A stretch of 64,000 nucleotides of DNA from the NCBI RefSeq assembly GCF_018200035.1, contig NZ_CP073581.1:1422501-1486500 (forward strand), read 5' to 3'. A program made the position numbers and the translations under genes. This document shows, piece after piece, positions 38,125-47,182 of this stretch. Source of the stretch: Sulfitobacter albidus. GTDB taxonomy: Bacteria; Pseudomonadota; Alphaproteobacteria; Rhodobacterales; Rhodobacteraceae. Position 1 is the first letter of the stretch. Each line of letters begins with the position of its first letter. The notes beneath the pieces are model-generated. The model worked only from the letters and a program-made list of their open reading frames with translations. It searched no databases and had not been told where the DNA came from.

Positions 38125-39332
38125 CAGATCGCGCGCAGGGCAACCACCGCGTTCATGCCGCCAAAGGCAAAGGCGTTGGACATCGCCACCGACACGCGCG
38201 CCTCGCGTGCCGCGTTGGGCACCACGTCGAGCGCGCATTCCGGGTCCGGTTCCTCATAGCCGATGGTGGGCGCAATGATCCCGTCGCGCAGCGCCATGAT
38301 GCAAGCCAAAAGCTCGACCGCGCCGGTGCCGCCGATCAGATGCCCGTGCATGGATTTGGTCGAGCTTATCATCAGCCGGTCGGCGTGGGGGCCAAACACA
38401 TCCGCCACCGCGGCGCATTCCGTCTTGTCATTGGCAGCGGTGCCGGTCCCATGGGCGTTGATATAGCCGACCTCCTCCGCGTCGATCCGCGCATCCGCCA
38501 GCGCCCCGGCAATGGCGCGCGCCGCGCCGTTCTTGGACGGCATCACAATGTCGGCGGCGTCAGACGACATGGCGAACCCCGCCACTTCGCAGAGGATGTC
38601 GGCACTGCGGGCGCGGGCGTGCTCGTATTCCTCGAACACAAAGATCCCCGCCCCTTCGCCCTGCACCATGCCGTTGCGGTTGGCGGAAAACGGACGGCAG
38701 GCGTCACGGCTCATCACGCGCAGACCCTCCCACGCCTTTACCCCGCCAAAGCAGAGCATCGATTCCGATCCGCCCGTCACCATCGCCGGCGCCATGCCCG
38801 AGCGGACCATCGCAAACGCCTGCGCCATCGCATGATTGGACGACGCACAGGCCGTCGAGACCGTGAACGACGGGCCTTTGAGGTTCCACTCCATGCTGAC
38901 GTGGCTCGCGGCGGCGTTGTTCATCAGCTTGGGCACCACAAAGGGGTGCACACGGTTTTTGCCTTCCTCGTAGACGGCGCGGTAATTGTCGTCCCACGTG
39001 CTGACGCCGCCCCCCGCCGTGCCCAGCACAACGCCGGAGCGCGCGGCAAGGTCGCCGGTAAAGATCAGCCCCGACTGTTCGATCGCCTCTTTCGCCGCGG
39101 CGAGGGTGAATTGCGTGAACCGGTCGTAGAGCGACATCTGCTGGCGGTTATACCGTCCCTCGGCCTCGAACCCGCGCACCTGACCGCCGATCTGGATCTG
39201 TAACCGCTCAACATCGCGGAAGGCCAGCGGGCCGATCCCGCAGCGCCCCTCGCGCATCGCTTCAAGCGTCGCGGGCACCGAATGCCCCAACGCGTTGATC
39301 GTGCCAGCCCCGGTGATGACGACGCGCTTCAT
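38124..39332 (-). CDS. Beta-ketoacyl-ACP synthase (FabF-type)
   Basis: Condensing enzyme that extends an acyl-ACP with malonyl-ACP. The 402-residue protein carries the Cys-His-His triad: 'TVSTACASSNHAMAQAF' (Cys near 164), 'INAHGTGTAANDKTE' and 'STKSMHGHLIGGTGAVE'. It is the last gene of an operon with a dedicated ACP and an LpxD-like acyltransferase (ATGA overlap with the ACP), so it probably makes a special acyl chain for envelope lipid rather than bulk fatty acids; the housekeeping fabF is normally next to acpP elsewhere. Confidence 0.88.
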   Translation of the reverse strand: MKRVVITGAGTINALGHSVPATLEAMREGRCGIGPLAFRDVERLQIQIGGQVRGFEAEGRYNRQQMSLYDRFTQFTLAAAKEAIEQSGLIFTGDLAARSGVVLGTAGGGVSTWDDNYRAVYEEGKNRVHPFVVPKLMNNAAASHVSMEWNLKGPSFTVSTACASSNHAMAQAFAMVRSGMAPAMVTGGSESMLCFGGVKAWEGLRVMSRDACRPFSANRNGMVQGEGAGIFVFEEYEHARARSADILCEVAGFAMSSDAADIVMPSKNGAARAIAGALADARIDAEEVGYINAHGTGTAANDKTECAAVADVFGPHADRLMISSTKSMHGHLIGGTGAVELLACIMALRDGIIAPTIGYEEPDPECALDVVPNAAREARVSVAMSNAFAFGGMNAVVALRAI

Positions 39333-39586
39333 GCTTGCGCGGCGCGCAACCGCTCGATCCCCGCGACAATGGTGGCGACCGAAGAAATATCGAAATCCGA
39401 CTCGCTGGGGTTGTTGGCGTTGAAGGGGATCTGGATGTCGAAGGCTTCCTCGATGGCAAAGATGCTTTCGACCAGCCCCAGACTGTCGATGCCCAGATCC
39501 TCGGGGGTGTCCGTCAGATTGATGTCCTCGGGCTCCAGCATGGCCTGTTCGGCGATGATGGCGATGACCTGCTCTTGCGTGTTCAT
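39329..39586 (-). CDS. Acyl carrier protein (specialised)
   Basis: An 85-residue acidic four-helix ACP with the phosphopantetheine Ser in 'LGIDSLGLVESIFAIEEAF' (Ser near residue 34). It starts 'MNTQEQVIAIIAEQAMLEPEDI'. It differs from AcpP (which has DSLDTVE) and from rhizobial AcpXL in length and sequence. Flanked by lpxD and a ketoacyl synthase, it likely hands a dedicated acyl chain between them. ATGA overlap with the synthase gene. Confidence 0.88.
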   Translation of the reverse strand: MNTQEQVIAIIAEQAMLEPEDINLTDTPEDLGIDSLGLVESIFAIEEAFDIQIPFNANNPSESDFDISSVATIVAGIERLRAAQA

Positions 39587-39617
39587 GGCGCGTCTCCTGA
39601 CCCTTTCGGAAGGGTAT

Positions 39618-40706
39618 TTAAGACCCCTTGCCGGATTTCAAAAGCTCTTTGAGGGCGGCCACATCACGCAAGAGGCGCGGCAGCCGGCGCAGCGCCTTGT
39701 AGGCCTCTACCTGCTTGTCCATCTGCGTGGCGGGATAGCCCAGCATGGTGCGACCCGCAGGGACATTCGACATCAGCTTGGTCCCGCCACCGGCAATCAC
39801 GCCGTCGCCCACAAAGATGTTGTCGTTCACCCCGCACTGACCCGCCAGCACGACGTTGTCGCCAATCGTCGCCGATCCGGCGATACCGACCTGCCCACAG
39901 ATTAGCGAATTGCGCCCGATCACGACGTTATGGCCCAGATGCACCTGATTATCGAGCTTTGTGCCATCGCCGATCACCGTGTCACGGATCGTGCCGCAAT
40001 CGATGGTCGCACCCATCCCAATCTCGACATCGTCGCCGATGGTCACGGCGCCAAGGCTGTGGATGCGCGTCCAGGGCTGTGCCTTTGCCTCGCCCTGATC
40101 GCCCAAGGTCTTGCGCACGCTTTCAACGCCCGAAGGCTCTGCCGTGACAAAGGAGAACCCGTCGCCGCCGATCCGCGCGCCGGGCTGCGCGATGAACCGC
40201 GCGCCGATGGTGACGCGTGCACCGATGCTGACCGCCTCACGCAGATACGCCCCCTGCCCCAATGTCGCGTCCGTGCCGACAAAACACTGCGGCCCGATGA
40301 TCGCGCCGTCGCCGATGCGTGCGCCCGCCATGATCACCGCCAGCGGCCCGACGCTGACATCAGCGCCCAGATGCGCACCAGGATCGACCACCGCCGACGG
40401 GTGGATCCCCGGCGCAAACCCTTGCCCCGCATCCAGCATCCGCGTCAGCCCGGACATCGCGTAGCGCGGGCGCGGTGCGATGATCGCGGCCTCCAGCCCC
40501 ATGGCCTCCCAGTCGGCCCCGTCCCACAGCATCGCCGCGCGGGCGCGGCCCTGTGACAGGCTCTCGGCGTATTTGGGGTTCATCGCGAGAGCGAGATCAT
40601 CGGGGTCGGCCGTCGCGGGCTCCGCCGCGCGGGAGATCAAAATATCTGTGGCGCCAAAGGCTTCAGCCCCCAGCGCCACAGCGATGTCGTGAATTGAATG
40701 GCTCAT
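39618..40706 (-). CDS. lpxD: UDP-3-O-acylglucosamine N-acyltransferase (LpxD-like)
   Basis: Adds a hydroxyacyl chain from ACP to UDP-3-O-acyl-glucosamine in lipid A synthesis. The protein of 362 residues starts at the ATG at 40706. The N-terminal uridine-binding domain (about 1-100) is followed by a left-handed beta helix of hexapeptide repeats with 'LDNQVHLGHNVVIGRNSLICGQVGI', which holds the conserved catalytic-type His. The usual lpxD lies in the bamA-fabZ-lpxA cluster; here it sits beside an ACP and ketoacyl synthase and so may be a second copy with its own acyl donor. Confidence 0.85.
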   Translation of the reverse strand: MSHSIHDIAVALGAEAFGATDILISRAAEPATADPDDLALAMNPKYAESLSQGRARAAMLWDGADWEAMGLEAAIIAPRPRYAMSGLTRMLDAGQGFAPGIHPSAVVDPGAHLGADVSVGPLAVIMAGARIGDGAIIGPQCFVGTDATLGQGAYLREAVSIGARVTIGARFIAQPGARIGGDGFSFVTAEPSGVESVRKTLGDQGEAKAQPWTRIHSLGAVTIGDDVEIGMGATIDCGTIRDTVIGDGTKLDNQVHLGHNVVIGRNSLICGQVGIAGSATIGDNVVLAGQCGVNDNIFVGDGVIAGGGTKLMSNVPAGRTMLGYPATQMDKQVEAYKALRRLPRLLRDVAALKELLKSGKGS

Positions 40707-40735
40707 GCGCGCAATCCTCAAGGTTGCGCGCAGAT

Positions 40736-42379
40736 TTACCCGCGAACGCCGGGCAGTGCCACCCCCGCCTTTTGCAGCGCGGCCCAGATCCGCGCATCGC
40801 GCCCGTAGACGTCCCCGCGGAAGTTCAGATTGCCCCGCGCGTCCGTGTAGGCGGTGCGGTAGATGATGTGCACAGGCACGGGTGTCTCAAGGTTCACCCG
40901 CGATTCCGCCCCGGTCCGCAGTTTCGACTGAAAGAACGCCTTGGGGTCGGTTTCCTGCTTGGCCAGCAATGCGTAGCCAAAATCGAACGGATCATTCAGG
41001 CGCACGCAGCCGTGGCTGAACGCGCGCACTTCGCGGCTGAACAGGGATTTGGCGGGCGTGTCATGCAGGTAGATATTGTATTTGTTGGGGAACATGAACT
41101 TCACCAGTCCCAGCGCGTTCGACCGACTGGGCGGCTGGCGCATTGAAAACGGGAAGTTGCGCGCGGTATAGCCCGCAAAGCTGCGGTTGCGGCTGACCAC
41201 CCTGCCCCGGCTGTCGGTGATCTGGATGTGTCCGACGGCATTGGGGTTGCGTTTGAGCGCGGGCAGATATTCCCCCACGATGATCGAGCGCGGCACGTAC
41301 CAGCTGGGATTGATGACCATATGGGTCATCACATCCGAGAATTCCGGTGTCGGGCGATCGTCGCGATTGGCGCCGACGACAGAGCGTGTCTGGAAGGTGA
41401 TCTGGCCATTATCCACGATCTTGGCTGTGAAGTCGGGGATGTTGACAAGGATGTGCCGCTCGCCGCGCTTCTTGTTGAGCCAACGCTCGCGCTCCATCGC
41501 AACAATGATGGATTTCAGGCGGGTGGAAATCGGGGTGTTGATCTGGGTGATCGTGCTTTCGCCCGCAACGCCATCGGCCTCAAGCCCGTGTGCTTCCTGA
41601 AAGGCCGTGACTGCGGCGATCATCGCACCGTCGTAGCTGCGCGCGTTGGAGCGTTTGAGATACCCCATCTTCATCAGACGGTTGCGCAGCGCAATCACTT
41701 GACCGCCGGTCGCACCCGGTTTGATCGACGCGGCGCCAACGGGCCGTCCCCAGCCGCCGTTGCGCATCTGTTCGGTCAGCAACATCTTTTGCTTCATCAG
41801 CGCGCTGTATTCCACGGTGCGCGGCGCGAGATCGCGCAGGAAGGCGGCGGGCCGCGCCCGCAGGAACCCCGCGATCAATTGATCCTGCGGTGTGTATTCG
41901 ACTTCGCGCTTGATGGCGCTGACCACGCGGCCCGGCGTCAACGCCCCGCTGCCGATGTCCCGCGCGTAGCGCAGAAAGCTTTGCATCATCTCAACTTCAA
42001 GCTTGCCCAGATCCCGGGGCGTCCGCGCGGCGCGCATTCGTGTCTCAAGCCCGTCGGCATCGTAGCGCGCGACCGGCAAACCGTGATCGCCCGCACGGCG
42101 CAATGCATCGAGCAACGCCGCCCGGCGCGCCATATGCGTATCGTCCGGTCCGGTCCAGACAGCACCAAAATTCTGGCCGCGGTAAAACCCCGCGATGGCC
42201 TCATCACGTGCGCCACTTTCCGCGACCGCTTGTTTGAAAGCGGTGACCTGCGCTGACACCTCCTGCGGCGCTGTCAAAAGCACCGAGCCAAGCAGCGCGG
42301 CGATCATCGCGCCACGGCGAAGCCCGAATGACTGTCTAAAAATCAGCACGGCAGATCCCCTTTTTCCCCAATGCAGCAT
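40736..42379 (-). CDS. L,D-transpeptidase of the YcbB (LdtD) type
   Basis: Forms 3-3 crosslinks in peptidoglycan. The protein of 547 residues starts at the ATG at 42379; an N-terminal hydrophobic segment with 'GAMIAALLGSVLLTAPQEVSAQ' (about 25-45) acts as signal or anchor. A PG_binding_1 repeat lies at about 225-280 ('NRLMKMGYLKRSNARSYDGAMIAAVTAFQEAHGLEADGV'). The YkuD catalytic domain (about 315-500) has 'YNIYLHDTPAKSLFSREVRAFSHGCVRLNDP', which includes the HXnSHGCxR catalytic motif. First gene of the operon with lpxD; divergent from a MepK-like gene. Confidence 0.9.
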   Translation of the reverse strand: MLHWGKRGSAVLIFRQSFGLRRGAMIAALLGSVLLTAPQEVSAQVTAFKQAVAESGARDEAIAGFYRGQNFGAVWTGPDDTHMARRAALLDALRRAGDHGLPVARYDADGLETRMRAARTPRDLGKLEVEMMQSFLRYARDIGSGALTPGRVVSAIKREVEYTPQDQLIAGFLRARPAAFLRDLAPRTVEYSALMKQKMLLTEQMRNGGWGRPVGAASIKPGATGGQVIALRNRLMKMGYLKRSNARSYDGAMIAAVTAFQEAHGLEADGVAGESTITQINTPISTRLKSIIVAMERERWLNKKRGERHILVNIPDFTAKIVDNGQITFQTRSVVGANRDDRPTPEFSDVMTHMVINPSWYVPRSIIVGEYLPALKRNPNAVGHIQITDSRGRVVSRNRSFAGYTARNFPFSMRQPPSRSNALGLVKFMFPNKYNIYLHDTPAKSLFSREVRAFSHGCVRLNDPFDFGYALLAKQETDPKAFFQSKLRTGAESRVNLETPVPVHIIYRTAYTDARGNLNFRGDVYGRDARIWAALQKAGVALPGVRG

Positions 42380-42690
42380 GACGATTCCTGCACGGGTCGT
42401 CAGACATGTCCAATCACAAACACACCAGATCGACGAATGATCCCGAAAAGATGCCGAAAAATCACCGTATTGCCTTGGCGCTGGGTGCCCCATCGCGGCA
42501 GATGCGCAAAAAATTGCCTAAAATTCCCCGCAGGTGGAACCATTCCGATTCATGCCTTGGTTCATTTTTCCCCCTATGCCATAAAAACCGAGCATCTGGG
42601 GAGATGAAAATAAGATCCATGTAACATCATGGGCGCATTGGCAACTTCTACAGGCACGCTCACGCATTGGGCAGAAAACGGGACAGAGTT
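42380..42690. other. Divergent promoter region between the transpeptidase and MepK-like genes
   Basis: These 311 bases hold no supported reading frame and are visibly more AT-rich than the surroundings, for example 42505-42530 and 42585-42630. They should hold both promoters. I saw no clear operator dyad or terminator. Confidence 0.5.
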
Positions 42691-43263
42691 ATGACAGGCA
42701 CCAGCACGACAGGTTTGTCGCGCCGCAGCTTTATCGGCGGCGCGTTTGCAGCAACGGCAGTCACAGCAGCACCGACATACGCCAACGCCGCAGGATTCCT
42801 GCGCGGCGCGGGCGATATTCGCCGCATCCAGATGTATTCGGGCCGCACGGGTGAGCGGATTGACATGATCTACTGGATCGAGGGCAAATACATCCGCGAC
42901 GCCGTGAAAGAGGTAAACTACTTCATGCGCGACTGGCGCACGAACGACGTCTACAAGATGGATCTGCGCAACGTCGATATCATGGCCGCAGCGCACAACC
43001 TGATGGATGCGAACGAGCCCTACATGCTCCTCTCCGGCTACCGCAGCCCCAAGACCAACGCGATGCTGCGCTCCCGCTCGCGTGGTGTGGCCAAGAATTC
43101 CCTGCACATGCGCGGCCAGGCAGCCGATTTGCGGCTCAGCTCGCGATCAACGGCCCAGATGGCCAAGGCGGCAGCCGCCTGCCGTGGTGGCGGCGTCGGG
43201 CGCTACTCCGGCTCCAATTTCGTGCACATGGATTGTGGCACGGTCCGCACCTGGGGCCGGTAA
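42691..43263 (+). CDS. MepK/YcbK-like peptidoglycan endopeptidase (DUF882, M15 family), Tat-exported
   Basis: A protein of 190 residues from the ATG at 42691 (a TTG upstream is less likely). It opens with a twin-arginine signal, 'GLSRRSFIGGAFAATAVTAAP'. The M15-like zinc ligands are present: 'SLHMRGQAADLRL' (His and Asp) and 'NFVHMDCGTVRTWG' (HxD). 'LLSGYRSPKTNAML' is the family substrate-binding motif. In E. coli ycbK follows ycbB and its product cleaves the 3-3 crosslinks that LdtD makes; here the two lie divergent, which supports the same pairing. Ends in a strong terminator. Confidence 0.85.
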   Translation: MTGTSTTGLSRRSFIGGAFAATAVTAAPTYANAAGFLRGAGDIRRIQMYSGRTGERIDMIYWIEGKYIRDAVKEVNYFMRDWRTNDVYKMDLRNVDIMAAAHNLMDANEPYMLLSGYRSPKTNAMLRSRSRGVAKNSLHMRGQAADLRLSSRSTAQMAKAAAACRGGGVGRYSGSNFVHMDCGTVRTWGR

Positions 43264-43286
43264 GCGCAACAGCACAACGCGTACCC

Positions 43287-43319
43287 AAACGCCCGCCGCA
43301 TCCCGGCGGGCGTTTTCCG
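43287..43319 (+). terminator. Rho-independent terminator after the MepK-like gene
   Basis: A perfect 12-bp stem (AAACGCCCGCCG with CGGCGGGCGTTT) with a five-base loop, followed by TTTTCCGTTT, lies 24 bases after the stop. Confidence 0.88.
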
Positions 43320-43595
43320 TTTAGGCATGTGCACATCCACTAGATGTCAGCCCCCCGGCATTGAACAGTTTGCGCGCGGACCATGCCCATCAATGAACGG
43401 CGGGTTTTTTTGAATAAATCTGAAATGTATGTCTTAGTTTATATTTGACCTCACCGGTTTCGATCTAGGTCTCGGGAATAACTTAAATAAATTTGTCCCT
43501 CAATCTAGACCCAGACCAGATATTCGTTTGACCCTGCACGCCACCTTCATCTCGCGCCCTGCGGTTCATGCCGCCGTTTGCCCGATCTTCGGTCC
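43320..43595. other. AT-rich gap before the sulfotransferase-glycosyltransferase gene
   Basis: These bases hold no supported frame. Positions 43405-43510 are markedly AT-rich (TTTTTTTGAATAAA, TAACTTAAATAAA) compared with the chromosome around them. This may be a promoter region or a scar of insertion; the next gene encodes a surface-glycan type protein. Confidence 0.45.
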
Positions 43596-46472
43596 ATGAC
43601 GCGCGGTATTCCTTTCGCGCGGCGGTTGACGTTCGTTGTCGGGATGCACCGCTCCGGCACCTCCGCGCTGGCGCGCACGCTCAATCTGACCGGGCTTCGC
43701 ACACCGGGAAACCTTATCCCACAAAACGAGTTCAACGAGACCGGTTATTGGGAGTCCCGCGATGTGGTTTCTTTCAACGATCTGTTGCTGAACGGCCAGG
43801 ACCGGCATTGGTCAGACCCAAAGCCACTGGAGCTGGCATGGGCGAAGACACCCTCCCTTGCCGCGGATCGCGCCGAAGCGTTGCGCGTGATGCAGATTGC
43901 CCTTCCCGGTTTGCGCGCGGGCGTCGTCAAGGATCCCCGCCTGTCGCGCACCCTGCCGCTGTGGCGGGAGGCACTGGAGGGCACGGGCGCCGCCCCCGTC
44001 TGTCTGATCGCGTGCAGGCACCCGCTGGAGGTGGCGCAATCGCTGGCCCGGCGCAACGGGATGGACCGCGACCATGCGCTCTTGCTGTGGGAAACCTACA
44101 CGCTGGAGGCCGAACACGCGTCCCGTGGTCTACCCCGCGCGTTTGTATTCTACGATGATCTTTTGCCCGACTGGCGCGGCACGCTCGGCCCGGCCCTCGC
44201 GCAATGTGGCGAGACGCTGGCGGTGGATCATTGGCTCGGCGCACACAACATTGACGCCTATTTGTCGCCACGCCACCGCACCCATGTCAGCGACCTGCAA
44301 GACACACCTTTGCCGGCCGCCGTCAAAGAGCTTTGGTCCCTCTTGCAAGAGGGTGATCCCGACACAAGCATCGCGGGTTTTGACACGCTCCGCGCGGGGT
44401 GGCGACGCGCATGGCAGCAGCGCGCAGCCGATGCGGGCCCATCCGCCTTCCCGCCAAAAATTGCGGCCTGGCACCTAGAGCGGAGCGATCATCTGGCCTC
44501 CCTGGGCCATCTTACCGCCGCGCGGGACGCCGCGCGCAGGGCCACCGTGCTGGATCCGCAGAAATCGGGCTACTGGTTTGCGCTGGCAAAACGGCTGATC
44601 GCCCTTCAGCGATTTCGCGAAGCTCTCAAATCCCTGCGCCGGGCGATCCATCTGACGCCCGAAGTGTGCGCCTACCATCGCACCCTCGCGGAAACCCTGT
44701 TGAAGCTGGGCCGTCCAAACAAGGCCCGCGCGGCGGTTCAGGCGGCCCTTGCCCTCGACCCCGATCAGGCGGAGCTGCACTTCATCAATGGCAACATCCT
44801 TGCGGCAAAAGCGATGCCCGCCGCGGCAATCCATTGTTTTGAACGCGCGATAGAGCTGCAATCGGGCGTTGCCGCCTATCATTTTGCACTTTCAAAGGCT
44901 TTGCGCGCAAAGGGCGCCGTCCGGCGCGCCGAAACGCACGCGCGCGCGGCCCTGCAACTGGCCCCCGCGCAGCCCGTGTATCTGATGGTCTGCGCCACGC
45001 AGGCGCGCGATGCAGGTGACCTCGCCACGGCGGAACGGCTTTTTGCGCGGGCAGTGCCCTGCCACGCGGATCCGGCTTTGCCTGCCCACGCGCAGGCGGA
45101 CGTCCTGCACCGGATGGGTCGCACCGATGAGGCAATCACCTTGTTGCGCGACACCATCCGGCAGGAGCCGGGGCACGGTCACCTGCACGATCTGCTGGGG
45201 CGCGTTCTGGCGAAAGAGGGCCAAGTGCAGGCCGCCGGACCAGCCTTTGACGCGGCCCGTGCCCTTGACCTTCTGGCGCTTGAGCCACCTCCCGCGCAGG
45301 AGACCCCCGGCGACGTGGCGCGCGCGGCCCTCGCACAGCTGTGCCAGACGGCACCCCCCGGTCCGTTGATCGAACAACGCTGCCACCGCTTGCTTGCCGG
45401 TGCCGCCGCGCAGGTCTGGGCGCGTGATCTGGTCACAGCCCTCGAACGTCCGCCTGAAACAAGTCAGGACAGACAGCAATGCTGGCCACTGGGCACACAA
45501 CAGCTTGCCGACACGCCCCCGCGCGTGGCGCCGCGGGCACGGGCGCAGACCCGCTGCACCCTGTCGATCATGATTCCCGTCTACAACGTCAAGAACGCAG
45601 GCTGGCTGCGTGGCTGCATTGACAGCATCCTGCAGCAGGATCCGGGTGGGGACTTGGCCGAGATCGTGGTGGTCGACGATGCGTCCCCCGATGGCGGTGC
45701 GCAGGAGATTGTCCAAGACTACGCCCCGCGCGTGCAGTTTCACCGCAATCCGCAAAACCTTGGCCTGATTGGCAATCACAATCAGTGTCTGGACATTGCG
45801 CGCGGCGACTTTGTGCACTTCGTGCATCAGGACGACAGGATCCTGCCGGGCTTCTACGACGCGTTGCTGGGTCCTTTGCAGCAGGATGAAACACGCGTTG
45901 CCGCCTTTTCCGGCTGGCAGTTCATCGGCGAAACCGGCGCCGTGAGCGGACAGTGGCCCGCCGAAACCCGCGCGGCGGGCGTGCGCGCGGATCTTCTCGA
46001 AGCGCTTGCGCTTTATTCATGGATGACGTTTCCCTCGATTATCGTGCGCCGCAGCGCTTATGAGGCAGTCGGGGGGTTTTCACCCGGCTTCCCCTTCGTA
46101 TTTGACGTGGATATGTGGGCCAGGCTGGCGGCCCTTGGCCCGGTATGGAGCGCGCCTGCCCCGCTCGCCCAGTATCGCAGCCACGCAGGGTCGGCGACCT
46201 ACGGCTTTTCAGAGCTCGAACGGCTGACGGACCGCATGCGCGTCCGGGCGCGCACGATCGCGCGTCTGGCGCCTGCCCGCCGGGAGGCCGTCGCACGCGC
46301 CACATTCGATATGTTCTTTCAGGTCAGCTGGCGATCCCTTGTCAATCCCGCAAGCGCGCTAACTCAAGGGGACGTGGTCGACACCGTCGATCTTCTGGGC
46401 CGTGGATGGACCACGCCCACCCAAAGACGCGCAATGACCGACCTGCTGATCCGCCACCGGGGAAAGACATGA
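43596..46472 (+). CDS. Sulfotransferase - TPR - family 2 glycosyltransferase fusion
   Basis: A 958-residue protein with three parts; the ATG at 43596 is used, with TTG at 43578 an alternative. Residues about 10-250 resemble a sulfotransferase: 'FVVGMHRSGTSALARTL' is the 5'-phosphosulfate loop and 'CRHPLEVAQSLARRNGM' the 3'-phosphate motif. Residues about 290-560 form tetratricopeptide repeats ('YWFALAKRLIALQRFREALKSLRRAI' and similar). Residues about 650-890 are a GT-A glycosyltransferase with 'LSIMIPVYNV', 'EIVVVDDASPDGG' and 'FVHQDDRILPGF'. It would sulfate and glycosylate a surface glycan or protein. ATGA overlap with the next gene. Confidence 0.82.
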   Translation: MTRGIPFARRLTFVVGMHRSGTSALARTLNLTGLRTPGNLIPQNEFNETGYWESRDVVSFNDLLLNGQDRHWSDPKPLELAWAKTPSLAADRAEALRVMQIALPGLRAGVVKDPRLSRTLPLWREALEGTGAAPVCLIACRHPLEVAQSLARRNGMDRDHALLLWETYTLEAEHASRGLPRAFVFYDDLLPDWRGTLGPALAQCGETLAVDHWLGAHNIDAYLSPRHRTHVSDLQDTPLPAAVKELWSLLQEGDPDTSIAGFDTLRAGWRRAWQQRAADAGPSAFPPKIAAWHLERSDHLASLGHLTAARDAARRATVLDPQKSGYWFALAKRLIALQRFREALKSLRRAIHLTPEVCAYHRTLAETLLKLGRPNKARAAVQAALALDPDQAELHFINGNILAAKAMPAAAIHCFERAIELQSGVAAYHFALSKALRAKGAVRRAETHARAALQLAPAQPVYLMVCATQARDAGDLATAERLFARAVPCHADPALPAHAQADVLHRMGRTDEAITLLRDTIRQEPGHGHLHDLLGRVLAKEGQVQAAGPAFDAARALDLLALEPPPAQETPGDVARAALAQLCQTAPPGPLIEQRCHRLLAGAAAQVWARDLVTALERPPETSQDRQQCWPLGTQQLADTPPRVAPRARAQTRCTLSIMIPVYNVKNAGWLRGCIDSILQQDPGGDLAEIVVVDDASPDGGAQEIVQDYAPRVQFHRNPQNLGLIGNHNQCLDIARGDFVHFVHQDDRILPGFYDALLGPLQQDETRVAAFSGWQFIGETGAVSGQWPAETRAAGVRADLLEALALYSWMTFPSIIVRRSAYEAVGGFSPGFPFVFDVDMWARLAALGPVWSAPAPLAQYRSHAGSATYGFSELERLTDRMRVRARTIARLAPARREAVARATFDMFFQVSWRSLVNPASALTQGDVVDTVDLLGRGWTTPTQRRAMTDLLIRHRGKT

Positions 46473-47017
46473 CCGACGCGCCCTTTGTGCATCTGATCGC
46501 GGGCGTCTCCAGCGCCGGTAAATCGACCCTGATCGCGCGGATGCGCAAGCGTCAGCGCCCGGGGTTGATGGGTGACGTCTGCTTTGCCTACGAAATCCAG
46601 CCCGGATGGCAACGCCGAATGCGGCGGCACACCTTCATCCACTACAACCTGCTGCGCCCCGCCGATCTGGGCACGGGCGACGCGCCCGACCCGCTGCAAT
46701 CGGATCCTGTTTTCCGCCGCCTGACCCGCTGCCAGATCCCGATGCGGATCACCATCCTCGTGGCCGACCGACCTACGCTTGAGCGTCGCATCGCCCGCAG
46801 ACAAGCCATCGAGCCCGCGCTACGCGGCGACACCACCGAATACCCCGCGCGGAAAATTCTCACACAATTGCAGTCAGTGAGCCAAGCCGCACTGGTTGCG
46901 GAATTATCCACCGCATTTTCCCACACGGATGCACCGATTGACTATGTGCAATCAACGGATGAAGGCTTTTTGAAAACCGATCTGCGGGCCGCGCAGCAGC
47001 TCGAATGGTGGGGCTGA
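46469..47017 (+). CDS. P-loop kinase-like protein
   Basis: A protein of 182 residues whose ATG overlaps the stop of the glycosyltransferase fusion. Walker A is '[17 protein letters not shown]' at residues about 9-25. 'FAYEIQPGW' and 'HYNLLRP' resemble substrate-binding loops of nucleoside or sugar kinases, and '[25 protein letters not shown]' looks like a lid region. No specific family is recognised. Coupling suggests it modifies a precursor or product of the preceding enzyme. It ends 16 bases before the convergent tRNA gene. Confidence 0.6.
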   Translation: MTDAPFVHLIAGVSSAGKSTLIARMRKRQRPGLMGDVCFAYEIQPGWQRRMRRHTFIHYNLLRPADLGTGDAPDPLQSDPVFRRLTRCQIPMRITILVADRPTLERRIARRQAIEPALRGDTTEYPARKILTQLQSVSQAALVAELSTAFSHTDAPIDYVQSTDEGFLKTDLRAAQQLEWWG

Positions 47018-47033
47018 CCAGTAGAAGAAAAAG

Positions 47034-47123
47034 TGGCGGACAGACAGGGATTCGAACCCTGGAGACGGTCTCCCGCCTACACACTTTCCAGGCGTGCGCC
47101 TTCGACCACTCGGCCACCTGTCC
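47034..47123 (-). tRNA. tRNA-Ser (GGA)
   Basis: Ninety bases including an encoded CCA. The acceptor stem GGACAGG pairs with TCTGTCC (one G.T), the T-arm is CAGGG-TTCGAAT-CCCTG, and the long variable arm GCGGGAGACCGTCTC is typical of serine tRNA. The anticodon GGA at 47089-47087 reads UCC and UCU. It lies 59 bases downstream of alaX on the same strand. Confidence 0.93.
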
Positions 47124-47182
47124 GTGCCGCGTCTTTAGCAAAGGGGTTTGACCCGATGCAAGCGCGAAATGTCACCGCGCGG

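Noticed and set aside
39329..39586. AcpXL, the very-long-chain lipid A acyl carrier
   Set aside because: Length (85 rather than about 92) and the sequence around the attachment Ser differ, and no other genes of the AcpXL cluster are present.
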